A DNA stretch of 64,000 nucleotides from NCBI GenBank assembly GCA_018806985.1, contig JADANN010000457.1, forward strand, positions 2,596,501 through 2,660,500. The letters are read 5' to 3'. This document shows positions 25,301-39,900 of this stretch, piece after piece. Source of the stretch: Angiostrongylus vasorum (lineage: Eukaryota > Nematoda > Chromadorea > Rhabditida > Metastrongylidae). The position numbers and the translations under genes were made by a program. Below the pieces are notes generated by a model. That model did not search any database, was not told the origin of the DNA, and saw only the letters and a program-made list of their open reading frames with translations. Position 1 is the stretch's first letter; each line of letters begins with the position of its first letter.

Positions 25301-28300
25301 ATTGTACGAAACTGTAGTCTCAATTAGGAGCACACTAAGATAAGTTACTCTTCATTTATGATCTATGACTCCACCTCCGGTGTTGGCAAAATGCTTCCAC
25401 CGTTTATCGGTGGTTGTGGGGTCGTCGGATTGGTTGCAAACTTCTCTAGACGATAAAGCCTCGACCATTTTCCCGCAATCATAAAGCCATTTACAGACTG
25501 ACGGCCTGGTAGTATCACTAATTTTAACGCGAATTCTATGGACACCATGTCACTCAATGATATTGGTAGCGCGGAACTAGATCTCTTAATACTGCAAACC
25601 TCAGTTATTATCAAGGACGTTACACATTCTGACCAATGTTCTCAAAAGAACTTAAACAAGGGTAAAAAAGATTTTGCAACGAAAATTTCAAAAGAATCGG
25701 AGGAATCGTGTTCAAAATTTCAGCGTGCACATCTCGTGGACTAAAAAACATCAGATCAGGACTAATGCGTCGTAAAGCAGATAACAACAAATCATCATAT
25801 CTCTGACGGGCCTTGCGGCGGAATGTCCTGTATCATTAGGTCAACTGACATCGGTATTACTGTCGAACTTAAATTTATGCTCATATAATGGGAAGGAATT
25901 TTTACAAGAGTTGGTCAATCTGGAATTGTCGCTAAGGAAAATAAACTAGTTAAGAACTTGGTAAACATAGCCATCTACCACAATAATTAGGTGTTATATT
26001 ATTCTTTGACAATCTCATAATGGCGTATACTGGTGTATGTATAATATAATATATGTATATGTACGGTGTATGTATAGTGTTTCACGTATACTTTCCTATC
26101 GACTTGTTCAGAATGGAAAGATTGTATATTCTATAGTAATTACGCTCTCGAATAAAACTATTAAAATAAATAAGGGATAAAACTCTCGACGTTGAACAAT
26201 CACTGAGGGATGCGCCATGCTTTCCAATTCATCAAATACCGTTAGAGTTCAATGAATGCACATCTGGTCGACACAATGACTGGGGTGGGTTTCAGTACCA
26301 GTGTATCGAGTCTGTGTTTTTCATCCAGAGAAGTCTGGCACCTATTTGCCCCTCCGAAGGGATGAAGGGTTTAGTGAGTCTGGGGCTCCGATCGAACCAA
26401 CGAACACGTGTATGAAAAGGCACCTTTAATCACTGCGTTAAACGCATCTCAAATGAGGCTACTGCTAACCATTATGGATTTCACTAGCTCATGTAATTAC
26501 ACTAAAGAGCTCATGTCACAATGCTACACTCTTTTTGTACATTTTTGATGCACAATGACGTGCACGCTTACGTCAGTGCGTATGAAACTGTCTCCTTCAA
26601 ATAAATCCCGCACAGATAACTTAACTACAAATTAGCTGACACGTTTCTAACAATTTGGGATTTTTTTTACAAAACACCATTCTGTAGCAAAACGTGAAGT
26701 GTTGCGCTATGATTCGGGGTAATGACATTAACATGTCTTCTATGCGACCATATTAGAATCGTCTACTCAAGACGTTTAAGCGTTGATAAAACTAGGAACC
26801 CATTTCACTTATGCGATGCAGATGTGATTCCAGAACACATTTGTTTTCTTTTTTTAATAACCATAATGGACGAAATGATAAGCAAGCGGCTACTTATGAA
26901 CAAAACCCTACTGGATTAATTGTATTGGGATAACAGTTAATATTGTCGCTGCAAATCAGAGTCGAATATGTCGCAGTATTTCATTTAACACCTGTGAAAT
27001 CTTGTAGCTGAGTACAATCTAAACATTACTAGACTGGTTAAAGGTATGAAGTCCCACTAGCCAAGTTCAACGTAAAGGAAATACATCCACATTTCAAAAA
27101 CAAGAAAAGAAACAATGAAATCTGCGCAGTGCTCTGCGGCACAGAATGAGTTCGTATTAAGCACTACAATTAAACTACTCTCTTTGATTAACACACGAGG
27201 TTCTGAGGGGTTAAATCTTTCTAGGATCATGAAAAGCAGTGATGAGGGAAATCAATATTTACGCAGGAGTTTACTAAACTCGCCATTTGAACTGTTTAAA
27301 ACTCTAACCACTTATGGGAAAACAAATGCAAGACTACACTGTAAGTAAATGGAAAATTGCGCAATATGAACCTATGTACACCTTGTCACCCAGAACCGGA
27401 AAGTAAGCATAAACGCCGTGCGTACTCTTTATGCAGTTTACTTGACGAAATAATACGAAAAATTCCCATTCAGTCACGATGAACAAAGACTCAACAATGT
27501 TTGGTTGAGGGAACACACCATCTGACTACGCGCAATCTGAATAGCGCCGAAATAGCTGCTCATCAAGGAACACCCAGTAAGTTAATCGTGCGCACAGTGG
27601 CGAGTGAGTAAATTGCTGGCATTGTGTTTCGCCGACTTCAAGCGGCTCAACAGAAAGCCATCATCGTTGACGTGTCACGAAAAAAAAGGAAAAACAAGAA
27701 CGTCTTAGAATTGCGGGTGATGCTCGACATCACTATGGAACGTGTGTCGCACAGTGACGAATTACACCTTGACGTGATCTGGCGAGCAAAGAAAAGTATT
27801 CGTGTGGAATGACAACGCCGAGTGGAATTCGTTCAGCGCGCACTTATTGTTATTCCGCTCCGGACACACCTTTGTTTGGATTTGGTGCTGACGATCTGGA
27901 ATCCTGTTCTTTATAGTTTGTAGTCCACTAAAGAAGATGCACGACACGACGATGCCCTACGGCTAAATTTCTCATTTTGGAAACCATTCAAAGACCCATC
28001 TTCAAGACCCAAATATTTTTGTGTAAACACAAATTAGGCAGAATCGAAGAAATATGCGCCCATAATTTCCTAGGATACTTGAAAAGCCGATGAACTGCAT
28101 AGAATTACGAAACATACTGCAACCTATCGCTAGAAAAACTTATACAAATCCTGCAAGTTACTGTTACCGTCGAAATTGTGCTAAAAGTGAAAAAAAAGCT
28201 GAAATTTACAAGATTCTGACCGCGAATGCTGTAACCGCGAACAACAACAACAAACAACAACAACAACAACAATGCATCGCACGCTGGACAAAATTCTGCT

Positions 28301-31300
28301 TTTTTTCAATCGCTTCGCGGCTCGGGACACGTTTTAATAGGAGAGGAAAAAACCAAATGAGTTCGCGGATTTTAGACATTCGCAAATTCACTGTGGTAGG
28401 AAAACATAATATTTGTCTTCTTTACAAACATTTATCAATTCCTGTGGTCGTTATCTGAACTAATTATACTCACTGAGCCCAAATACGAGGAAGCTACTTT
28501 GTTTTCAATGAGAACGAAATCTTAGTTTAGCACTTTCTTTGTTTTGGTTATGGAGGTGTTTGGCCTGGTAGATTGCACTCAATTTGACCTTTCCGGGCTC
28601 TGGAGAAGGCGAAATCTGCCCAAACGTCAGAAAGTAGCAAGCTGTTCAAATAATACCTATGTTTAAAGCTGAAAGGATAAAACATCTTCGAATATATGTA
28701 CATCGATTCCAACATTGTCGTGAACTTGGTGAAATAGTGAATAACTAAATTGTTGCTTGGCAACGAAACAAATGACTTATCCCGATTTAAGTTCTTGTTG
28801 CACAATATTTGTACTACCATGTACTACGAAACATGCATTTGGTTAAAAAGAGTGTATTCAAAGGCATTGAATTATGATGTGTGACCGAGGCTTGACCTAC
28901 ACAGTTACCCAACCCAGGAAGGCAATTAACATTTCACAGTTTTAGACAGTCTTTCTAATGGGGAAGTCACACATTGCTGTTAATTACTCATCGTAAAACG
29001 GCTTTCAATAAAGTTTTATCTTTTTCAGATTAATCCATCTTCTCACGCTTTTCCGCTGAGCTGTCGAAGCATTCCCGCTGGTCCACTGGTACTTGGAGAA
29101 GTGACGATGTGCCTGATGTCCTCAACATAAGAAACGTTTCTCAAAAAGTATCCAACAATGAACATTCCTTCTTAGTTCCATGTGAGTTATTGTTAAGTGC
29201 GACGCAGTGTACATCACCAATGCGGGACATGATGTCTCTTTCCATAGGTATGCTAAGTGGGCAACAAAACAGCTTTGCTACTCCGAGTCCGTGTTTCATT
29301 CTTGGACAGATACGAGGTCGTCAATCACAAGATTTATAAAGTACTGTCCGCGGTTTCGTCTTCTTCATATCCTGGAAAGGTTATGTCGGTATTGTAGTTA
29401 TTACGTCGACTTGTTGATGTACTTCACTTCGACAACTGTGGCATACAGTTGATATGTATACAGCTCCATTTCTCAAATGCTGGTACGGTACTATTCGTTT
29501 CGACACAATCAAATGCTTTTTTCGCAGTCGACAACGGTTAGATCAAAGGCAAATGGTGTTAACAAAAAGGAATTTATGACGCAGTTATGTTAAGGATGTG
29601 GCTCGTACAGTAAAAATCAAAACTGGCTTTCTTCATATTGAACCGCATGCACTTCCTGTAACGCGTGAGACCACACGTTCTTGAAAAAATGCACCCATCA
29701 ATTCGATCGATTACACTATCACCTTCTCCAGAAGTAAAACAGAAGCATCCACAATTCTCGTAAAAGCGGAGCAAACGATATGGAAACGAATAAAACGAGA
29801 GAAAGCCCAGCTCACAAGCATTAAACGAAGAAATAGAAGATTAGCATAGAGGGGAGGGAGGCATGGATCAAGAGTTCCGCTCAAGAGTTTATAAGCGGCA
29901 TGGCATGCTCTGATACGTGCATTAGCATCTCAACAACTTCCAGAAATCTAAGAACAACTTAAAAATCGCTAGAAAGATGTTTTAGGATGTACAGTTGCTA
30001 ACGCCAAAGAAGACCTCCCAGTTCAAATCTGCGAGAAATACGTCGCTTTCGAGATGCGGTGGAACAAACCTAACGTAAAGCAAGGATAAATCGACCAAAT
30101 TCAGAGAGAAAAGCCTACGAAAGACAAAAGTAGAAGTAAGACCAAAACGATATAGTTAACTTTGAAACATTCGCGACTACGCGCGCCGATTCCAATTCGC
30201 ACTTGGTTCTAATATGATCGGACCATTCACCTCAAGAAAAAGAACATCTTGCACTACAGTAAACTTTACTAATTGAATTAAAAAAGCAGTCCACAGACTT
30301 TTTCCAACAACATACAAGTTCCACTACCTCATCATGGATTGGAATTCTAAACTACTGGTACTCAAAAACATAGTTCTTCGTCGAAATTCGCATTTCGAAC
30401 AGCGAAACGACTGAACGGAAGCATTTCATCCAGAAGAAAGCTAAGGTGGTTCCTAATGCATCGCCGATGTTTGTATTTGAGAAGCTCCAGTTAATTATTT
30501 TAAAAAGTTTAATCTCACCTAAAAAAATGTCAATTACGAACTTCTCAAGAAATGTGGTGACGTACTTTTTAATTCCCCTAAGCTGCATTAATTGTTTCGG
30601 AAAAAAAGTGCATTCAATACTTCTGAAACAATGTTCTTTTAGCAAAGGCATTCACGACTTAAAAATCAAATTAATAAAAACTGATAACTCGAGTTCCAGA
30701 AAAGTTATAACTAAAACATTTAGGGAACAAAATCACATGTCCGGAACTAATTTCTCAACAACCTAATATATAGACATTTACTGGTAATATGTTTGCACTG
30801 CAAAAAAGGGCGCGTGTAGAGCAGTGGTAGGAGGCGCCCTGCAACACACACGTGAAAGCGATCCCCGCGCCCATGGCCCACCAAGTCTTCTATCTCTCCG
30901 GGGTTGGCAAATTGGTACCATACATGTCTGGGAGGATAGCAGCACTAGCTCGATAGATCGGTAGGCCACCGCGAGTCACTGTAAAGGCAAAATATGCATT
31001 CAATCACCTCTAACGATGTTTGATGAAGTTGAATGCATGCCGTATCCCTGAGGGATTGATCAACGCCGACACCTTTACCCTTTTTTTTATGTTTGCACTC
31101 GGTTCTGATTTCGCCTTACGAAAACATGGTTCTATAAAAAGTTCTGGGGAGAAATTCTCTTTCTAAACGTACTAACACTAATACGCAACCCACTTGTCAC
31201 AACTTCTCTCGGAGAATAAATAAATCGAGGAGATTAAAGTGAATCTAAATTCAGCTTTTTTAAAAATCAATTCGATGTTTCTAAACGAAAAAAATGTTGT

Positions 31301-34300
31301 TGCAGATTCCTCGTTACTACTAGTGGACTCTGATTGCCCGCAGTGTCTATGAACAGGAAACTAGCTGATTTTGGTATGACCCCGTCGCTTAGACGGTTCC
31401 TTGTCGTTGGCCGGTTACAAATCAAACGTAGCTATACATAGCCACATTCGGGTCATTACTCTACGTCTCACACAAATCACATTAGTGTTAGGCTTCTAAC
31501 TAGTTCTTTCATAAGTCAATCCCAATAAACTTACACATAAATCTATACAGGTGTTTGTTTTCTAATCGAATCATAAATGAATCACCGTATTTCTGCTTCC
31601 AGGTGATAGAATTCTGACTAACCACAAACTTTTAGCAGGTGAGTCAACCTAATGCAAATTACCTTGTCTAATTTCAAACTAAACAGGCGTAATTTTTTAG
31701 AAATGACCAAAAGCCAAAACTGCTATGTTGTTTGATCAGGTTAGTAGCCTCGGTTTCGGCCTCGTAATCTACAACCTGAAATCTCTGGATGACCTGAATG
31801 ATTAGCTCATTAGTAGCAGTCTTAGATATTACCTAAACTACTCAATAAATACGCGAATGTTGAGATTGAAAAAATCACAACGATTGACAGCCCTCCTTAG
31901 TTCACAACATCAATGCACAATGAAAATCTTAAATTTCGCTAAACTTCGCCAGTTTTGCGATTTTGCTATTTTTTTTATTTTAATATTCCTTCATTTACTA
32001 ATTATTATTAATAGCCGTTCTAGTGCAAAATTTAAGGAGTTCGACGACTATTGATATTCAAATTACCTTTAAAAACTAAAATTTCAAAGATCAGCTGGAT
32101 GTTTCACATAGCCGAAGAATCCGAGAAGTATGATCAAATGCAAACTATGAATTAGCAAACAGTTCTAAAACGCTATCATTCTATAGAAGCACCGCCTTGA
32201 GAACGATCGAGTGGTAAGTGTTCGATTTCCTTCACGGCTACTTATCCAATGGTTCGTAGCTAAAATCACACCCACTAGCTATGTGAATTCATAAATAGAA
32301 CATGAATGTAGCGAAAAAAACTTCAGGGATATTGGTCAGCGTTGATGACTACTTCATTAATTATTCAAATACAAACAGTTAAGACTCACAGCTCTTTCAA
32401 TACTACTGCATCATTACAAACCTTGACATAGAGCCTGTTAAAAGGCCGTGAATAATCAGAAAACAACCATTCATGAAACATGATAAATGACAATAGTGCA
32501 TATTTTGGACCATTCTATTCGACACAACAGTACAAAAGCAACATGTTCAATTTCAACAGCAATGATGAAGATGCAAAAGAGGAAAAAAGTGCTTCCTAAA
32601 AGCTTCACCACAACTAGCGTGAAAACATGGTCTCTCAACGCTGTTATTTGAAATAGAATTAAGGGAATACAATTTTAACCATGGGTAAACACAGCGTTTC
32701 ATACAAGCACTAAGGTTCGACGCCCTTTGATATTTCAGGCATTGTAAGCACCAAGACGCTAGGTGCATTAGTGTTGCTTAGCTATACTCCTTTAGGATAT
32801 CTAATCATGAAGTAATCTGCTTAAGCTGATGAATGCCAAGTATCGCCTTCAATGAGAAATTCACAACTGCTTCGTCATAGTCACATGTGGCGTGACTGTA
32901 TGTGCCGGATGGAATAAATGCAGACCAAAAGCGACCTCATGTTTCCCTCAGACGCAGCAAGATTTAGGGAAAATCCAATCTGTTCAGACTGTGTCGTACT
33001 GACATATCCCTTTTGTTTTCAAGCAGAAGTATTTACATATGTGTGGGTGTGTTTGCTCATATCCGCATTCTGTCCGGTTTGCCATTTAAACCAAAAGCGT
33101 ATAATGAGGTGATTCGGACATGGGAAGTTGTCAGAAATCACCTCCAGCTAGTAAGTTTCTCGCCTACTCTGGAAACACCGGGCAGGCTATTTGTGGTTAT
33201 ACAGCATCATCATGCTTAGCAGCTTTTCAATGGTTATTAATAGCCAAAAACACTATGAACAACGGCCCTCATTTCTTTAACTTGAAAAGAGCTTTCAATA
33301 TCTCAACGTAGGTTAAGACCATGCAAAGCTACTAAAATCTAAGAAGCGTTCCGCGATGCACATATCATGAGTATGATATATACAATATGTACTTATACCG
33401 CATGTAGAGTTTGAATCCTCTGGTTGGTTAACAAAATATGTTACGAAGGAATAAGTCTAGATGATATCAAGAAAGACCGTCCACAGGCTAAACCCAAAAA
33501 ACAGTGTGATTTGGAAATTGTTCAGGTCATTAATTGTCTTTATCACTAACCCAAAACCTTAAAAAATCAACGACAGAGGTTTGTATACGTAAAGCATAGG
33601 ACAGAATTAACCACGGCTCTAACTCTAATCTCTTCAACAGATCCTTTTCCTGTTCTCAAGTGAAATCAACGAGAGAAAGTGTATCGTCCCTGTGAATCTC
33701 CCTTCAAAGTCAGGCATTTATCTTCTGATTCTCCTCATCATCACACTGGCCCTGTTATCCATACGTAACCTGTCAGAATGTAAGATTCCCTAATCATCGA
33801 AGAATTAATAAGACCTTGATGTTTCATAAGAAGGGAGGTACACCATATCGGTAACTATCGCTAAAATTTCTCGCTGTATCTGATCTACAAGCTCTTCGCT
33901 CGACTGGTTTTCAACAGTATCAACAAAACACGACGACTACAGTCACTTCAGCAAGCAGTGCTTGGAAAAGGATTAAGTGTGATAAAAGATGTTCGCACCA
34001 TTATGAAACTCAGTGAAGTACCGCGGGAGTACATCAGACCGCTCTGTGTCACTTTCATCGTTTTCGAATCTTTTAAGACGGAAGCGGCCATGGAAACTTT
34101 GGAAGGGCAGGGCAACCTCAGTGAATGCTTTAAGATCCGTCATGTGTTACATAATCAATTCACAACTCGAACCTCGCTATTCTGAACATAAACAAAGACG
34201 TTAAAAGGAGTTATAAAAGATGGTATTATCTCTCCAAAATTATTTACAGCCATCCTTGAGAAAATCATGTGAAAACTAGGAATTGAACACGTGGGACTAA

Positions 34301-36893
34301 TATCGATGGTTCGCATCTACACCATCTTTACTTCGTTAATTACATCTTTCTAATAATATGAGGAAGTGAGCCATGCGGAATTAATGATTTTGACAACGGA
34401 AAGATCGGTCTTTGCCTAAATCCCAAGAAGACGATATTGACGAAAAGTGGATTAGCTTCCGACGCCCCATTCACGTTCAACAGAAGGAATATCTAAGAAT
34501 GCTATACCTACGTGAACGAAAGTCGAGAATTCAAAACGAAGAATGACTTAGCTAAAAAGCTAAGCAGGATGAAGCGACCCACGTAGCGAGCATTCAGGAG
34601 CATTGCGGATGTAATGAAGAGAACAACGGACACCCAACATCGTGACCGCCTTTTCGACTCCAGGATTATTCCTGCTTTAATCTAAGCGTCGGAAACCTCT
34701 CGATACCTAAACAGGACCAAAGTATACTCAGCACGATTGGAAGTACAGTGTTGGGAGCATCTTATACCAGGCAAGTGGAAGAAGGAATTCAATGTTCCAA
34801 TATATGGCAGCCATCAAAAGTCCATGATACCGTTGTGCCGACCAACATTTCGCAAATCAGGTAGGCAGCACACATGAAGCGTTCCCACGGCAGTTTGCGG
34901 ACAAAAGACATTAGCTGGTAGGTCCCACAAGATGACAAGCGCACAGCAGGACGACAACTGACTTCAGGGTCATACAGAACTCAGAAGAAAAATACAGTGC
35001 TCAGAGGGCTCCTGCAGAAAACAGAATCCACAAGGCGACCTTCATACGCGACAGGAAAAAAGTGGTGGTTTTAGTGGACTCGAGTTACGACGATTGAGAG
35101 TAAGACAGCTGATATATAATGGAAGCGTCTATTCATAAATTCGCCTGAACACTAATAAACTTTGAGTCAGATCAAATAAAAAATTGGTGGCCCTTAGCGT
35201 ATATGCTTCTGAAGACTGACTACCGCTTTACACAAATATCCGTCTCCCGTGAGAACTTTGCTAAACACCTTCCATTCCTGAGATGGCAAATGTATAAATA
35301 TTCGTTAATTAAGAAGCAGCTCTTCGTTGCTTTCTACTCCTCGTCGAGCAATATAGGTGATAGATTTCTGTACATTGCGTATTTAAAAGTTAGTAATTTT
35401 TCGTTGCACGTTAATCTTCTTTAGTGATGACATCTATGAGGTGGGTTGGTACGGCAGAGGTAGAAATGCCGCTAATTCCGAGAACAAGAAAATGGTACCA
35501 TACTTCTCCCGAATCACTCCGCACAATACGTAGTGTTGAGCCATGTTCAATAAATAAAAAACTATTATAATAACATATTTGGCAGTTGAAGATCCAAAAA
35601 AAAGAAAAAAAACTTCTCAACACGTTAGTGACGACGCCTAATCGCGGGTTTGTTACGGACTTGACAAGTTTTCAGCTTCTATGATCTGCTCGTTTCGGAA
35701 AATAAACAATAACTTCTTGACAACTAGAGGACTTCGCGGATTGTGAACAAGAACGGATTGTAGAAAAGACTTTGCCCTATCTTTCTATGGATATGAATGA
35801 TATTTATGGTGTTATTTACAATATGTTACTATGGTCCATCATTTAATCATATCACTGTATTTGCGAGTGTTTTGCAACTTCTGAGTCTCTCTTCCAGCAC
35901 TTATACTCTCACATTCTACACGATAACTACCACTCACTATAGCAGTTATAATTGAAATAGTGGTCCATTAGCACCCAGATTTCTGGCTTGCGAACTCGTT
36001 CGGAAAACGGCTTTTTTGTATTTTTCGAAGTGCAGAATAGAATAGCGCTTCCCGAACAACCATCTTTTTTTCCACAAGCTATCAATTGATAAGGAAAAGT
36101 TCAGGTAAATAGTCCCATGTTTTAAAACCACCGGAAAGAAAATGGCACGTAGAGGTGTACCACCGGTCATTTCTGGAAAACTATTATGACACCTATAGGT
36201 GGCACTCGTCGCGAGGGTGTTAAAAGACAGAATTTCTGGTTGTCTTGAAAACCTGAGAACATAACTAGTAAATCAAAGCTATGAGTACTGTCTTCCAGAA
36301 CGGTTTTCTATTAGATAATACAACGCACCTTATTTCATCAAGGCATGGCTTCGGTCTCGTTTATTACACAATTAATCTAAAGACGCGAAAAAAAGAGAAA
36401 AACTTCTGTTATAGAACCTATCGCTGTAATGTCGCACGGATCACCTCTACACTAGTCTCAAGCAGGTTAGTTACGTGACACCTACACAGGAAGAGGAACG
36501 AAGGCTAAACGCGGATCAAAACCGACGATGTAGTTTATTTCATACATAGATGGATCTTGTGGAATAAGCGTCGCTGATATGAAGGGTTATGCTTATTACC
36601 TATATCTTTTCAATACTTGTAATTACCATATATAGTATATGCGTACAATAGTGTCCTTGTATGCAAGCTGATTGTATCCTATACATTGATTTAGCCAAAA
36701 GCATATGATAGAGTGAAAACAAGTTTCACAAGTGGTGGTTCGAAAGTGCTACCAACAAATAAACACGAATTAGATGGACGAATGAAGACCAGATCATGTC
36801 TAAACTCGAAGATTAGTGCATTGATGGCGATGGTGTTAACAGGTATCAACTATGTCTCTTCTTATTCGACTTTATTCGTTGCTCATATTTCCC

Positions 36894-36961
<68 letters not shown>

Positions 36962-39900
36962 GACATTGATATGCAGCTATAAGCGTTCAGAATTCATGAC
37001 TGCTTAAATAAAATGAAGTAGTCCTCGTAATAGAATTAAAATTTGTCCCAATTCTATAAGGTCACCGTTGATGTCGAACCCTCTTGTTGCGAAAACTGTT
37101 GATTATCGTCATCAGTTTTTATATTTTTATTGCAAAACCTCCTCTTTTGTAATTCCTTTAATTTATGTCCGTGTTTAAAAGATGTCCCACTTCTGTCTAA
37201 CCATCTCGCAAATAATCCTTCCTTCCTGTTCCATTCGCTTCATCAAATTCGCATCACGATTATTAACTGCTGTCCTCCTAACTTCATGTTTTAGGTGCAT
37301 ATCGAGAGTTTCACAACACCACCTTTCTTCTATCGGTGAAATCCTTAATAACCTTCCGTTGCCAATTCCTCCTTACTTGAGCAATCAAACGTTGACTAAC
37401 GTGCAAAATGCAAAATACTTGCGCCTCTGTTTGCAGAAATCCTTAAACACCCTGCTGAAGTTGATTGTTGGTTTCGTAAACACTGACTCAACTTCGACAT
37501 CTATATTTTATTTCGCTAAAGAACGAGGCATCGAGGAGCCTTTTTAGCGATGCAGTGTCGTCACAATTTGTAAGCAACGTCGTCTTGCCTCATTACTCAT
37601 CCCCATGACAGGATATAGTTCAGTTCAAAGTGGTAAGACTTATTACAAGAGCTAACTGACATCTCAACAACTGGAAAGTTGCAACCGGGTATCAAAAACG
37701 GCTTACCGACAGGAATATCAACAAAATACTTTTGAACATGACGAAATTCTATGGTAGATTATCGAAGGCAAATTGGGAGAACTGTAGTTTTAAACACTTC
37801 CAAACTTAGATATTCGTGGAAAGCACGACAGTGACAAGTTCTATTACTTATGCTGAAGTTGAGCTGCAGGCTTGGAAAAACAATGTCATCTGAGTGGACA
37901 GGTTCAAGTCAACAGACTATGACAGAAAAGAAAACAGACTTAAAAAAGATGTCCTTAATAATCTATATCTACACGCTACTAACCCCAATTTATCAAGATG
38001 TCTTGAAGTAGCTCCTATAGTGGTTTTATATCAGTTCTGCTTCTATAATTAATGGCAAAGGTAACAACTACAGGACCCAGAAAAAGCAGTAGTCATCTCG
38101 AACATTAACTATATAACAGCCTCACCTAATCAGATTTAAAAACACAATTACCTGTCTATAGTCCGACCTCTCAATATACACGACTCGATCAAAAGCCACT
38201 TTGTGGCACATTGTGCACGAGGAATCGGAAGGAAAATCGGGCACTGTCACAAACGGCTCGAACTTCATTTCGTCGAAGTTCTCAATTGTCAATTTCAACC
38301 CTTCCAGCACTGCCATCGTTCTGTAGTGAGGTTCAGTATAACAACAAATAAATCATCATAGATGTTAAAAACGGAAACAAAGAAATTTACCGATACAAAC
38401 AATTGTAAAATTTGCAAAGAGCTGATTACCCAACCATATAAAGGAGCAGAGATTAACCAGCAATGATTCCAAATAATAAGAATTGACCACAATGATGCTG
38501 AGATATTTGCGAAACTCTGGACCGCTGGTGTCTACGGTGGGGACCGAACACGCTCTTACCCTTTCCGGGAGCTAATGCATTCACCACAACACCATGCCAG
38601 GCTATCGTTTCGCCTTTCTCTCAGCCGTGTTATTGACCTATAGGTGTTATCAGCAATCATCCGTCAACGGGACTGATCTGGGGAGCACAAATTCACGCAG
38701 TACCTTGCCATTAAAAAAATAGTAGGTAGTAAACAAACATAAGAATTTATTTTTTACTCAAAAGTGTACCTATAATTATTCAGCAGCTATCTCACCTTGG
38801 AGCTCTTGTATTGAGATAATCCCGGACAGTCGCATCCAGCACATGGGGATCGATAACCATTTGTGTCGTTGTCAGTCCCAACTTTGCTACAAAATTGTTG
38901 ATCGCCTCCGCTGGAATTCCACGACGGCGCAATGCCGTAAGGGTAAATAATCGCGGATCATCCCAGTCCCTAAAAAAATCACGCTAACCACTACAAAATC
39001 AAAAGTCCTCATTAGTATGCACAGCCATACTCAGGCTTAAATTCTGAAGTTCCTGAGTAAGTTAATGTAGTTTCGCCTTTAAAAATCATTTACGGTGCTG
39101 GTTCAAACACAAAGCACTGCTTTTTCACAAGCAAACATTGCTAGCAATTCACCAACTGTCAAAGCGCACATAATATCGTATTGTGGCCCGAGTTCTCTGG
39201 AGTTCATATTCTTGCAAGACCTAATTGCCATAATCTAAGTCGCCTGAATCCAACCTCCACCACATAACTTGTTTCCACAAACTAATTAAATTAATTAGGT
39301 CTTCCACTGCAGCTGCTGAACACACGTGCCCACGTGAACAAACTTTGAAAGAGTAGATCTCTCATTCAGTACTATTTTGCAAAGAAGTGGTTAGGTTTCT
39401 CCATTGGTCACATTTGCCATTTCATATTGGGAGCAAAAACGTTGTTTTTTTAAGAGTTTCTGACAAACCAAGTGTTCCTGATATTAAAAAGTTCCGTTGA
39501 TTCTCATTAAATTTTCTACTCAAAATTGAATTTTGAATAAAATTTCACCGTCTATTGCCAGTGAACCACCAGCATGACCATTAATGTGGTCAAACATACA
39601 AGTACTACCATCTGTCGTCGTTCAATATAGCAAGCAGTAGGTAGTGGTACAGTAGTACCTCCTAACGTTTTACCGCCTCATCGTGGCTGGGAGATTTTCC
39701 TGGGTGCCGGGCTGCGATGTACAGCGGAGGGATTCATTCCCTCGGCAGTGTCTACCAAGCTGATAAGAAGTCTGGCGTTTCCACCAGGAAGCCCAGCTAA
39801 GGGCAAGGCAAATCTCCAACTCATCCACAACAGCGGCGACTGCCTATGGTGGTGATGACCTGGGGCAAACTTTGGCCAGGCTGACTTCGGGACTCCAGTG

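Larger units (their letters stand above)
25283..38151 (-). other. qars-1 intron 15 (12.9 kb, filled with mobile elements)
   Basis: Contains an S1-like SINE (26.2 kb), reverse-transcriptase scraps (29.3 kb), an S1 SINE (30.8 kb), an internally deleted RTE copy (32.9-35.1 kb), an M2 element (35.6-36.2 kb) and a TA microsatellite (36.9 kb). Parts of 26.4-29 kb, 31.1-32.8 kb and 37-38.1 kb show nothing I can name. A minus-strand 83-codon frame at 25363-25614 has fairly normal codon use but no recognised family. Confidence 0.7.

Noticed and set aside
28090..28458. 122-codon ORF with poly-Gln
   Set aside because: It is built on a CAA microsatellite in an AT-rich intron, with no domain.
30808..30880. 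A true tRNA gene
   Set aside because: A and B boxes are present but no cloverleaf, acceptor stem or anticodon loop can be drawn, and the same head occurs in eight repeats with a long body. It is a SINE.
36713..36982. 89-codon ORF with an Ile-Tyr repeat
   Set aside because: The repeat is a translated (TA)n microsatellite.
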